A DNA stretch of 64,000 nt, taken from Inia geoffrensis. Lineage: Eukaryota; Chordata; Mammalia; Artiodactyla; Iniidae. The translations under genes were made by a program, and so were the position numbers. The DNA is taken from contig CM070910.1 of assembly GCA_036417435.1 (NCBI GenBank), forward strand, positions 18,975,501 through 19,039,500, read 5' to 3'. The notes under the pieces are model-generated. The model was not told where the DNA came from, searched no databases, and worked only from the letters and a program-made list of their open reading frames with translations. Within the stretch, counting starts at the first letter, position 1. The number at the start of each line of letters is the position of its first letter. Positions 38,781 through 55,814 of the stretch are shown here, one piece after another.

Positions 38781-41009
38781 CAGCTATTTTCAAGAACTAA
38801 GCTCTTCCTTGTGTAAAAACAGCTGTCAGAATGATGGCATGTTATGCTAAGAACCAAAATTATATCTCAGAAGTTGGCAGATATATATTTACTTAACCAA
38901 CATTTATTTAGTGGCCCAGTGTACCAGACATGGTGCTATGCATGCGGACAAATAAATGAAAAGACCTGATGATCACTGAGGTTAAGAAGCTCAAAATCTG
39001 ACATAATGTAATCTGTATACTGCTAGAAGGAGGAATGAAATGCTTATGCAGGGCATATGAATTCAATCATTCATCCATTCATTCATTCACATTATGCATT
39101 TACAATCAGTGCATAAAACAGATCATATCCCCATCCTTGAGGAGCACCATCCTAGAAAAGGGCTTTGAGAATACTACAGCAAGAAAGAGGAATAGGGTTC
39201 AGGGCAGGGACCAAGGTGAGGCAAGCCTAGTGCCTAGGGACCAGACTTAAGGAGGCCCTTAAAACCCTCAGCGTTGTGCACATGTCCACCCTGCACTTAC
39301 AGGATCTTGATGGGGGGCCACTTTAGGGTCTGTGCCCTAAGTTCTTCACTTGCCTCATCTCAGTCCCAGTCTTGATAGGGAGGCACGTGGAAATGGGGAT
39401 TGCAATTTTGCATATGGTGGTCAGGTAAGGCTTCACAAAGATATGCCATTTGAGTAGAGACTTGAGAGAGGGAAAGGGGGTAAGTCCTGAATATATCTGG
39501 TGGAAGAGAGTTCTAGGCAGTGGGATCAGCTAAAGAAAAGACCCAGAAGTAAGAGTCCAATGTGTACTCATGCTATTGCCTTCCTTCTCTACTTTCCTGT
39601 ATGTGTGTTATACTTCAATAAATATTTAAAAAAGAAAATGAGCCCTGCTTTGGCCACTGCCACCTGCAAGACACAACAGCTCTGCTGCGTTCCTTCTCTG
39701 CCCGGTGTCATGTGATTCAGCAGCAGGTCCTATCGGCACCTGTCCCTAAAAGTGGCAGACAAGCTAGATCTGAGGCTAAGGTGATCACCAAAAAGTTCAG
39801 TAACCAGGAGACCATCTTAAACACTGGTCAAAGCATGAGAGGTGAAGGTGTAGGTATTACTCAGAGTGGCTGTGAATAAATTAATGATGATTCCATAGAA
39901 TTTCTCATTATGACCAATGCTTGCAAAGTTTTCTCTCATCCAGAGACACTATAATAATTTCATGCTTTCACATACATAATAAAATACAAAAAGGAACCCA
40001 GTATTTTGTCCTCAACTTTTTTCAAAATTTTAGCCAGTATGTTTTTAGTAGCTGGGGCAGATCACATCATCATTATGTAATCATAAGCTTCTCAGATAAG
40101 GAATTTTGATATTCCTGTGGACAATTTTTGTTGAGAACCTGCCATCCTGCAGTGGAATTTAGAAAATATTACATAATGAAGGAACTATGTCATTGTTTCA
40201 TTGGTTGCCAAAATGGTTGCATTAACTATGAACAAGTTAAATGGTTGGTTTGTTTTGATTCACAAAAAGGGGAAGCTGAGGTGAAGAGGACAGCTGTGGT
40301 TGATGATGTTATTGCTAACTTTCTCAGCTGGTCTTATGGCCATGTGAGAATTGCCCTTATTCTTAGAAGACAAAAGCTGAGGTATGAAGTTTCATGATAT
40401 CTGCACCTCAGTTCAGATGGTTCAGGGAAAAAAATAGTTAACCCAATTCTGAAATATATAGTTTGTAAAAATATGTGTATCTGGGTTTTTCTCCACATAT
40501 ATAAGGTGTATTTTACTATATGACAATATGGCATGTGTAATGAAGAGCCATTTATGATATGGTCTCCATAATGCTATCTTGATAGGCCAGGTGAGAAGCG
40601 GGGAAGTAGTGATTTCTACTTTCCATGCCTAAACTCCCAGATTCAAACCATCATCTTGGAGTAAAGAATCCCAAAACGAACTAAACAGAAGAAAAAACTA
40701 GAAGAGAAGAGAGTGGAAAAGAAAGAATAGGAGGCGAATGAAAGCAATCCCCAGAACCCTTCCCCTGGGATTCTCTGCCGGTTTCCCCATCTCTGTCAGA
40801 CTCTCCCGACCACCTTCACTAATACTTATTGCCTGCTTAGTTCTAGATTCTGTTCCCTCAGCAATTTAAAAGTGGATCTCTATTTATAATTTTGTTGTAA
40901 ACTATTAAGAAAATCAGCTTTAGCAACTGAAGCTTGCATTTGTAGGAAATATACCAGTTCATATAATGAAAGATGGTTGAACAACATGTGGCTGTGGGTT
41001 GATAAGAGC

Positions 41010-41215
41010 TTCGGATTGGCTCCAAGCTCAGCTCGGCATTTCTTAACCACTAGCTGAGAAAGCTTGGGGCAAGTGATTCAAGCCCTCTGGGCCTCTGACT
41101 TCTCATTTATAAAATGGGGTGATAATATCTGCTTTAAAAGGGTTGTTTTAAGGAATAATTGAAACGATGCCATCCACTCTTGTACTTGCACAAGAATATG
41201 CTTGATAAATGTTAG
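41010..41215 (+). mobile_element. MIR SINE fragment
   Basis: MIR core with CTTGGGGCAAGTGATTCAAG, CTCTGGGCCTCTGACTTCTC, ATTTATAAAATGGGGTGATA and a closing GCTTGATAAATGTTAG. Confidence 0.8.
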
Positions 41216-42291
41216 TTCCCTATCTCTATTGCCTCCCTTCTCCTTTCTTTCACTTTCTCCCCGTTGCCTTCCCACCCCTTCTTACCTCCGTCCTGCCTTC
41301 CCCACATCAAGGAAAAGAGCAGCAGGCTTGGTGTGGGAGACCAATACAAGTGCTAGGCCCTTGCTGTTTGCTTGCAGATCCATTGTCCATATTTTACGTG
41401 CTGCCTCAAATTCTTTTTGCCTGACCTGTCTCTTAGGCCCTTGGCCCCTGGCTCTTGAGGGTTCTGGATGCTTCTGCAACTCCTACCTCAGAGCCTACCA
41501 CTACTGTGTCATCTTCTGGCATCTCCAGGTGACTCTCTCTCCCCCGGAGGAGGCACTGGGTTCTAGAACTGCCTCCTTGGAAATTCAGCACAGCAGGAGC
41601 CCAGACCAGACTGTGTAAGACCCACAGAGACTTCTCCCTCTGCTGCTTCCAAATTCAAAGAAGGTCCAAATAGCAGGACATGGACACTGGCTTCCCCAGC
41701 AGCTGCCCAAAGGAGTCAGATGACATCACTTCCTGTGAGCAAACGCTGACCACAGGAAGCAGAAAATAGAAAGGCAGGAGTGCATACATTTTTCTCCCTT
41801 CCTTGCTTCAACAGACAGTCCGAGCAGCCTGTCCAGAGACCTCCGTGAGGCTGAGCTGTGCTCAGTGAGGCAGCGTCCTGCTCAGTGATGCCTCACCTTA
41901 GTGGTAGAGGTGTTCCACCATGCTTCTATGCCTCCCTTCCCTTTTCCTCTCACTCTTGCTTCCCTGGGATTGTATCTCCCAGTAATGCATTAGCACTTAA
42001 CCTTGCTTAGCTTTCAGGGTTCAGGGGAACCTGAGCTAAGTATCTGCGCACTACATTGCTCAGGCTCTCTTTCCAGCGTCTTCTCCATACGGTTGGCAGA
42101 ACGGACGGACCTAATGGGAGACTGAAGAGCCGGAGAGAGGAGAAGCCTCGTATCAAGGTATCCTCTGCTCCCACCTCGGAAAGTGTCTCAGGTAGTATCT
42201 GTGACCTTCCCTGTGTCCCTCTAGCCCAGAGGTGGGAATGATTCCTACTGTTGCTCATCTCTGAGTTGCCTCATTGCCCCCTTTTACTTTT

Positions 42292-42479
42292 TTTTTACGC
42301 GGGCCTCACTGTTGTGGCCTCTCCCCTTGCGGAGCACAGGCTCCGGACGCGCAGGCTCAGCGGCCATGGCTCACGGGCCCAGCTGCTCCGCGGCATGTGG
42401 GATCTTCCCGGACTGGGGCACGAACCCGTGTTCCCTGCATCGGCAGGCGGACTCTCAACCACTGCGCCACCAGGGAAGC
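42292..42479 (-). mobile_element. CHR-type tRNA-derived SINE
   Basis: Copy in the sense of GRM1 with a slightly shortened 3' end before a short A tail. An exact 15-bp duplication, CCCCCTTTTACTTTT, occurs at 42277-42291 and 42480-42494. Confidence 0.94.
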
Positions 42480-44812
42480 CCCCCTTTTACTTTTATAACC
42501 AGTTTTTTACCTTAAATTTCCTCTGTTGAACCACCTGGCATGGGTTCTTTCTTTCCTGACTGAAACCTGACTAATATAAGACACAACAATAAAAGTTTGA
42601 TTTTATTTACCGCTGTTTGTGGTATGACTGAAATCAATTTCTCCTCCATAAAATATTACATTTATAAGATATTATATTTATATTTCTAAAATCAATAACA
42701 TAAGAAAACTGGACTTTTAACTACTTCAAAGAAATTACCATAAGAAAGTTTTATGGGTTATCACAAAAGAAGTCAAATCGTTATTTCAACATTTTAAGTG
42801 GCATTTGATATTTAAAGTGAATAATCCTTTCCTAAACGTTATGTTTCTCAGTTAATACAAGTGCAAGTCCTACAATCACCTTTTAAGTTGCTTCCCTCCA
42901 GTCTCTGCAGTGGCTACTGAGAGACCTGGCTCCTCATCCTGAACCTTGTAGATGGCAAATGGACCATGTCAGAATATAAATGCTATTATTTGGTAAATGG
43001 GATTCAGATTTCATTTGTTTCCATACCTCCCACGGTGCTTATGGGAAACAAACAAACATCCCCCCTCACCTCCACTCCAGGTGCTATTGAGAACGGGCAT
43101 ACTTTTATCCTGCAGGGTACACAATACTATGAAAATGGGACCCCAAGAGATTTGCATTTATAGCAAGTGCTCTGTAATGGCTCAGCAAAGATTTCTGGGA
43201 TCTCCTTCGATAACACTGCATGGGTGTAATGCAAATGTGATGCCAGAAATACTTCAGTATCTAGCTTAAAGATGCATGCAGACAGCCTTTCCTCTGAACT
43301 TGGGGGTGGGGGGAAAGTCTATCTTCTGGAGTATACAAATGGGACTACACATGGCATGTGAGCTCCAATTCATGGCCTGCCAGCAGTCAGAGTAACAGGA
43401 GGGAAGTCTGAAAGGGAGCTGGAGTGCACAGTATCTTTAGATTGATTTGTTTTCTCTTGCCAGGGTTGTATTTGTTTGTTTGTTTTTCTTATACTCTGAA
43501 TAACCAAACTGTGTAGTTTCATAAACTTTTTCACAGCAGTTGTCTGCACTAAAGATTCAGTGCTGCCACCCATGCTGGGGAGGAGGTCTGAGATGAACAT
43601 GTGACACCCTTTGGGTCACAGGAGAGCATAAAGCCCAGGGCTTCTGGGCTGTCCCAATCATAGGACTTCAGGTCTCCCTGGTTTTCCCTACCATCCAGAG
43701 AAGATAACCAACCCAGAATCCAGTGGTCTGGCATCCTGTGGTAAGAGTCAAGGAGACGTTTTAGGCCTCTCAACTTCAGAGGATATATTCCTAATACCAC
43801 CAGACAGCCCCATGTGAAAAATTCCATCTGGATAAGAATCAGAAATGGATTCCTGGGGAGAAGCAGCACTGACATATGTCCTGTACACAGTGGTTTGGCT
43901 GGAGTCATTCTCACACTACTGAAATGCTTCTGTACTGGCTGGAAACTAACGGTATCTCTCCAAGCCCCCTGATTGCCCCATGCCACCCTATCCATGTAGG
44001 ATTCCTCACCTAAATCTTCCCATGATCCAACAACTCAAGGATTAACCGCGGGCATAGCAGGAGGCCTCCAGCACCCTGTCATAGCACTAAAATGGAGTTC
44101 ATTCTGATTGGTTGGTTATTGTGACAATTATTAAATATTTTTAATATCACATCTGCAGAGAAGGCAGTGACATCTGCAACTAGGGTGAGTTGCCTCAGAA
44201 GTTTTTTTCACACTCAAAGGGACGGATTCTACTGAGAGTTTGAGTCCACCCAGACAGCCCTTCTCAGCTGCTAAACGATGTTGCAGGTTCCAGATCCTCC
44301 ACATTCTTTGATCAGCAGTGGTAAAGCTTTTCCAGCTGCTGTACCAGCACTACTAGACTCTTGCCCTAAAGGCCCCTAAGTATACTTCTCAGGGCCTCTC
44401 CCTCGCATGGCTGGTTCTACGGCTCCTGCGAATGGCATAGCAGCGTGGCCTCGTGGCGAGAGAGCAGAAGGCCTCACACTGTATACGTCCCAGCCCCAGC
44501 TGTGCCTTGTGACATTTACTTGACGGCTAGTCTGCTCCCAGAGATGAGTCAGAAAATGAAAGATGGGAAAGACCTATTAGGTCATTTAATCCACACTCCT
44601 GCCAGTTCACAATCACTCCCCTACGCTCCATTTCCTAGTGCCTCAGCCAGTCTGGTTTCTAAATAGCATGGGTTTCAGAGAGTGTTCTTTCCATGTCTTC
44701 TTCACCAAGAATTCTCTCTACTCCATTCAGCCAAATGCCCAGTATATGAGATTTATTTACTCTAGTTTTAAATATACAGTAATATCATGATCACTCACTT
44801 GACCCAACCTGG

Positions 44813-44834
44813 AAAAAAAAAAAAAAAAAAAAAA
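44813..44834. repeat. A22 homopolymer without a recognised parent element
   Basis: A run of 22 A on the plus strand. The sequence just before it does not resemble the SINEs or L1s of this window, so it is either an orphan tail of an unrecognised element or a simple repeat. Confidence 0.8.
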
Positions 44835-45315
44835 CTTCTGGGAATAATTAGGAGTGAAGACTCTCTCTTGGCTGGAAAATACCATTTTCAGGAAAATTCA
44901 AAGAACTTGGTGGAGAAAAGAGAAGTGGTAAAGCAACCCTTTTGTGTCACCTCATGTCAGCTTCCGTTATTTCAGCTATACGTTTATTTGGCATCGTTCG
45001 GCTTCTGCTTTCTTTACCAATAGCTAGAACTACGAGTGAGCAGTAGCATTGGCTTTGGTTTCCGCGTTTACTTCTGTCTTAATTTTTAATTTGATGATTC
45101 ATCCCCTTGCTTTCCGTATCGTATTTAAGATTGCAGCTCATCATTACGATTCAAATGAAGACTATTCTAAATATCCCAGTGGTTTGCCTATTCCATTTCC
45201 CAATCTTTCTTTGTCTTCCTCATTTTTGCTAAACACAAGAACAGAAACAGTACGCCTGGTGCACCCTTTCTGGACAGTCTGGTCAAAGAAAAAGGTCTGT
45301 GTTTTTCTTTGCTTA

Positions 45316-50329
<5,014 letters not shown>

Positions 50330-52084
50330 TCAATTTTATTTTCTGAATTCAATAACAGCTTTATAACATATAAAACAAATGCCACAGAGGTGAAAATAAA
50401 GAACTTTCACATACTGCAAGGAAATCCTTAAGGAGCAATGAAAATAGCTCTTATTTCCTCTGGGTTCACAGAGACTTATATTAAAAGTCTCCCTATATCA
50501 CAGTCCTGGAAAAGCATTTTTTATATCCTTTGTGACAATCCACAATCCATTGTAAATCAGTTTGTGCATTATCTAAACCCCAATATTTTCTCTTGATGAT
50601 TCCACTAATTTTATCATCTCTAGAACCAAAAAAACCTAGAGTAAAAAAGAAGAACTAGGTAGTATGAATTTCTTCTTCTATATGGTTGGTGGTACAGAAA
50701 TATTTGAATAAGGTTTGCTAATTATTAGAAACTCAGGTAAAATATTTCTTGATGGAAGAGTCATACTACACATTTAATCTAAACCTTTAGTTTTACGTGT
50801 GAATTTCAAATACTCTGCCATCATTTCCACATATGTCACAGGTGACAGCCTGAATAGGTCACTGAACCCTAAGGTGTCTGGGCTGGAGATAACAGAGTAT
50901 CTTAGGAACTTAGAGAGCTTGAAGTACTTAGAAGAAATGGTAAAGAATTTTGACTTTGACATTGAGCTTGAGATGAAATAAGACATTTACAAAGAGTTCT
51001 ATTTAAGGCTAATCTATTTAGGTATAGTTGAAAATGTAAAAAAGGTACATGTGCATCTACTCTAAGAATGAGATACAAAATACCCAGGTCAGGTTGAAGG
51101 GAGGACAAATTCCATTTTAACTCATCTTCCAGTGTTGCTTAATAAGAACTTGTTAAATGTGTGATTTGCTAAAGTAATATTTTCCTAATAGAAAGAACAC
51201 TTCCCAAGAGGAAATAGGATTAAGAGAGGCAGAAGGGGCATTTTAAAATCAAACTGCACAGAATAAGTCTAGAAGGTTATGTAAAGCAGAAAGCAAACAT
51301 CCTCCTTGAAAAAACTGCAAAGTCATTGAAATAAGGTAATTTATGTCTGCCACCCAGAACCCCTGGGTCTTAAATGTTAGTTTGCTTTCCCTCTTTTTTA
51401 TATTGGGATATAAAAGAGATAAATTAATGCCATCGGTCTGATAAGTTTTAAATGAGCCTTTAAATACAGCCCGAAACTCCCAAGTGCTGGAGCTAAATGT
51501 AAAGCTCTTAGAATTAGAGAAATTACCAGGAGTTAAAGAAGAAAAAAAATAGACAAAAATTGGATGGCAAAATAACCTTCAATGCAGCAGTAACTGAAAA
51601 GGTTCTAGCAGCTACTTAAACAGTTCTACTAAAACCATCTATTTGAAGTGGCAGCTATTAAAGTCAACCCTAGGAGCAAACTGTCAAAAAATATGCGTTC
51701 TTTTCACTGTTAGGGACAAACCTTATGACCACTGAGTCTGTTGTTTTGTTTTTGTTTTGATAAATGCTACTAAAGATGTATTATATATTTTAAAAATTAT
51801 TTTGGTGTCCCCAGTACAAATTTCTTAAGCTGTCTTGTCTAGTGGATGTCTTATTCATCAGCATTGGGACTGTAACTGGTCTTGGATTTCTTTGAGATCA
51901 ATGTTTTCCTTTTGATCCTTATTTAGGACTATCGTATAACTTATTGTCCAAACTGGGTTACTTTTGTGAGTGACATGAGTAATAATTATTCCAGAAACAC
52001 TGGTGTAATTAAGGCAAACTGGTCAAATGGTGACGTGTTTCTTGAGCCATGCTGACTTCCAACTGTATCTATTTACTGATGTTA

Positions 52085-52210
52085 TGACTAAGATATGTGT
52101 GTATATATGTATATATATATGAAAAATATATAAAATAACACATGTAAATATATATACATTCATGTATACATATGTATATTTATTGATACATATACACAAT
52201 AAACAATTAG
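52085..52210. repeat. AT-rich imperfect (TA/TATG)n microsatellite
   Basis: Alternating purine-pyrimidine tract of TATATG, TATATA and TACATA units, with no coding or repeat-family signal. Confidence 0.8.
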
Positions 52211-53586
52211 TAGAATATTCTTCTTAATTTAAACTAACTTTACATTTGTCTTAATGGGAAATATACACATTAATAGTAATACTGGCTACTATTTTTTGTG
52301 TTTATTATATACAATACTCAAATAATGATATCATGATAATCCTGCCAAAGGGACATGAATCCCACCATTTATAAGTGAGGAAAGAGCAATGGTATCAAAA
52401 TGCCCCCTTGATACTTGTTCTTTCTGTAAGTTGGCAGAAACGTGGGTGTAGATATAGAAGTCTACAGAGGAGACACTTTTCTGGTGACTGAGGACAGGGC
52501 ATCCTTCTGTGCACCAGTATCATTTTCAAGCTTTTTGAGGTCTTCTCCCTGGGATTGTTCCAAATGTGCACAGCTGTCTCTCTGACTAGAAGTACTAGCA
52601 CTCAATCTATTAACTGCAAATTAAGACAAAGAAGCTCATCCGGTCAGTATTTATCATACAGAAAAACCAGGAGGCTAGGCACATGTTTTCAGGAAATATT
52701 TGTAACTCAAATTGCTTTTCCAAATAAACACAAACAACTTGTGTGTTTGTGTAAATCTAAAGTGACACATGCACTTCCCTACCCTGCCAGTCCCCTGGGT
52801 CTGCACATGAAGGGGATGCTACCTCCCATCAGTAAGAAGTCTCTCTTCAGCTACTACCCCAGTTCACGATGAACTAGCATTTGGGCAGGTGTGACAGAGT
52901 TAGAAAATCAGCTGGCCTTTACAGGACCATTTTCTTTGCCATAGCAACAGTGCCAGATGATGCTGCCAGAATTTGTCATCAAACATACAGAATATGATAC
53001 AGGTTTTCCTTCTGCCCAAAGATCCTATATTTTCATGACCAGCGAATAGAGAATCCAAACTAATATTATTGTCACTTGGTGGGAAGGTGAAAACACTCTG
53101 ATTCCCTGGGGTTTAGTGCCTTTTTGATAACACTAGTCTCAGAGTTATTAGTAAGAAGGGGATTTCATGATTCATTTTCTGAGGTGCATTAACCATTACA
53201 GGCCACTAGGGTATCATTAAACTACTACATTTTCTAATATACTAAATGGAATCAAATAATTGTAGTTGACTGCGTTTATTTACCTTCAAAAGAATACCTG
53301 CCTAACTACTTCACAGCAGATTGTGAAAATAGCTACCTTGATTCTAAATAGTAGTCTTGTTCTTATTGCAAAACACAAGGGCTATAAATTGCTGCCTGAG
53401 TATGGCAGCACACAGAGCCTCCATGAGGGTAGAAACAGACTGTGTACCTTCTGAAAACAGGAAATCCACGGTGGTGGGGAGAAGGGCTGGCAATTCCATC
53501 TGCTGCCATTTAGGATGGCTATTCAGCAGAGTGGTATAGCAGAAAGAAAGAGCTCGGGACTAGGCCCTTAAACACCTGGGACCTAG

Positions 53587-54625
53587 TGAAATGGAGCAGG
53601 ATCCTGTGGGGCTCTCCTGGCTATGAATTCTTTCCATGTCCCCAGTTTCTTGTTTGAAAGAAACAGGCTTCATTCAGCCTTCTTGACCTTCCCTGAGTTC
53701 CAAAGTGCAGACTCAAACAGTTGCTTATCGGGGAAGGGAGGGAATGCAAAAACAAAGGAGGGGCAGTCAAGAAACATTAGTGCAAATAAATAAGATCGTC
53801 TGTACCAATTTTTTCAAATTCCACATATATGCGTTAATATACGATATTTGTCTTTCTCTTTCTGACTTACTTCACTCTGTTTGACAGTCTCTAGGTCCAT
53901 CCATGTCTCTACAAAATTTACAAAGCAGAAACAGAGACACAGACGTAGAGATCAAACGTATGGATACCAAGGGATGGGGTGGGGGCGTGGGATGAATTGG
54001 GAGATTGGGATTGACATATATACACTATTGATACTATGTATAAAATAGATAACTAATGAGAACCTACTGTATAACACAGGGAACTCTACTCAGTGCTCTG
54101 TGGTGACCTAGATGAGAAGGAAATCCAAAAAAGAGGGGATATATGTATACATATAGCTGATTCACTTGCTGTACAGTATAAACTAACACAATATTGTAAA
54201 GCAACTATACTCCAATAAAATTTTTTTTAATTAAAAAAAAAGAAACAATAGTGCAGCCACGGGGAAGGGTTCTGGTTCCTCCTTAAGGGATATACATAAC
54301 AATATCTTCCAGTTCTTCTGCAGGCAGACCCTCACCCAGGTAGAGGACGGTAACTTCAGGCTGAGAACAAGATTCCTGGAACACTGCCCTATAACCTCAC
54401 CACCAGCCAATCAGAAGAAAGTCACACACCCTGTAGCCCTCACCCCAAATTTTGCCTATAAAAACTTCTCCCCCTCAAACCATTGGGGAGTTCTGGTTTT
54501 TCTTGAGCATGAGCCACCTGTTCTCCTTGCTTGGTCCTGCAATAAACCTTTCTCAGCTTCAAACTGACTTTTCAGTTTGTTTGGCCTCACTGTGCATTGG
54601 GAGCATGAACTTGCAGTCAGTAACA
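53587..54625 (+). mobile_element. Solo class I-like ERV LTR, split by an L1
   Basis: The LTR begins TGAAATGG at 53587 and ends GTAACA at 54625. It is flanked by CTAG at 53583-53586 and 54626-54629, consistent with a 4-bp integrase duplication. Removing the inserted L1 and one duplication leaves about 568 bp, a plausible LTR length. In the right piece TATAAAAAC lies near 54459 and the polyadenylation signal AATAAA near 54542. These are followed by a U5-like GTTTGGCCTCACTGTG. No internal gag, pol or env lies beside it, so it is a solo LTR made by LTR-LTR recombination. The family name is not assigned. Confidence 0.78.
53785..54239 (+). mobile_element. L1 3' end with 5' inversion, inserted in an LTR
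   Basis: The first part (about 53785-53915) is antisense L1 ORF2 3' sequence, including CTGACTTACTTCACTCTG and GGTCCATCCATG. After a junction near 53915 the rest reads in sense through the L1 3' UTR to an A-rich tail. It is flanked by a 16-bp duplication, AAGAAACATTAGTGCA at 53769-53784 and AAGAAACAATAGTGCA at 54240-54255 (one mismatch). The sequence on both sides belongs to one retroviral-type LTR. Confidence 0.9.
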
Positions 54626-55410
54626 CTAGAGACAGTTCTGCTATAATATATCAACCATACATATCCAACTAGCCATGGAACTTGGACAAGGATCTAGACC
54701 TCCTGGAGTCTCAGTCTCCTAATCTAAAAAATACCACAAGTAGATCAGATTATCTGTCTGAAGATGTCTTTCCCCCTCTAAAGTTCCTATGCTTTGCTTC
54801 TCTAATTCCACAGTTATTGGTACTTAGCAACGTCCTTTACATATACTATCTTTTTTTAATTCTTACAAAACTGTATGAGTTTTGTTCTATTATCACCATT
54901 TTACAAATGAGAAGATTAAAGCACAGATAATTGAAATCACGATTGGGGAGAAATGTTTTCCTTTCCCTTTCACTTCTATTAATGCTTCTTTGTGAAGAGA
55001 TTCTTACTTAGTACCATCTCAGGCCTCTTGTCTTACTCAATGGGAAGAGTGGAGTGATTCATCTTTTTGCAGGATTGAGAAAAAGAAACTGGGCATGCTT
55101 AGCTCAGCCCCTTTCTCTCTCATCTGGAGGCCTGCACTTGACAATTCTCAAAGGTTCTAGTTGATTCTCCAGCCTTTGGTAAATGTGGGCTGTAGTCGAC
55201 AGTTGTGCCAGTAGGCTAGACAGGTTAATCTAGTATTGAAAAGTCTATTGTGGTCACATATCTGATCCATGTCCCTAATCCAGTGTGTTGTGTTTTTTTT
55301 ATTGTTTTGTTTGTTTGTCAGTTAATTTTTTTGTTAACTTTTAAAAACTTCTTCACTGAGGTATAACTCACATATGGTACAGAAATCTTTACTGTACATT
55401 ATAATATTAA

Positions 55411-55442
55411 TAAACATTTATTAATTTATTAATAAATGTTTA
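55411..55442. repeat. Perfect inverted repeat, 14-bp arms, 4-base loop
   Basis: Left arm TAAACATTTATTAA (55411-55424), loop TTTA, right arm TTAATAAATGTTTA (55429-55442). AT-only apart from one pair. It could extrude as a cruciform, though it may simply derive from old LINE sequence. Confidence 0.9.
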
Positions 55443-55584
55443 CATATGTACATACCCATGTAACTGCTCCCCATATCATGATATATAGCATTTCCAGAGG
55501 CTTCCATTTATTTAGAACTTCCTTAATTTATCCCAGCAATGTTTTGTAATTTTTCAGTATGCAGATACTAGGTATTTGATTTTT

Positions 55585-55814
55585 GTTTTGTTTTGTTTTG
55601 TTTTTGTTTTTGCTTTGTTTTTTGCGGTACGCAGGCCTCTCCCTGTCGTGGTTTCTCCTGTTGCAGAGCACAGGCTCCGAATGTGCAGGCTCAGTGGCCA
55701 TGGCTCACGGGCCTAGCCACTCCGCGGCATGTGGGATCTTCCCGGACCAGGGCACGAACCCGTGTCCCCTGCATCGGCAGGCGGACTCTCAACCACTGCG
55801 CCACCAGGGAAGCC
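55585..55814 (-). mobile_element. CHR-type tRNA-derived SINE inside an L1 fragment
   Basis: Copy in the sense of GRM1, with a TTTTG-repeat tail on the plus strand. An exact 17-bp duplication, CTAGGTATTTGATTTTT, occurs at 55568-55584 and 55815-55831. The flanking sequence is a minus-strand L1 ORF2 fragment, so this SINE is the younger element. Confidence 0.95.

Noticed and set aside
52085..52210. Functional AT-rich origin or matrix-attachment site
   Set aside because: Nothing beyond simple-sequence composition supports it.
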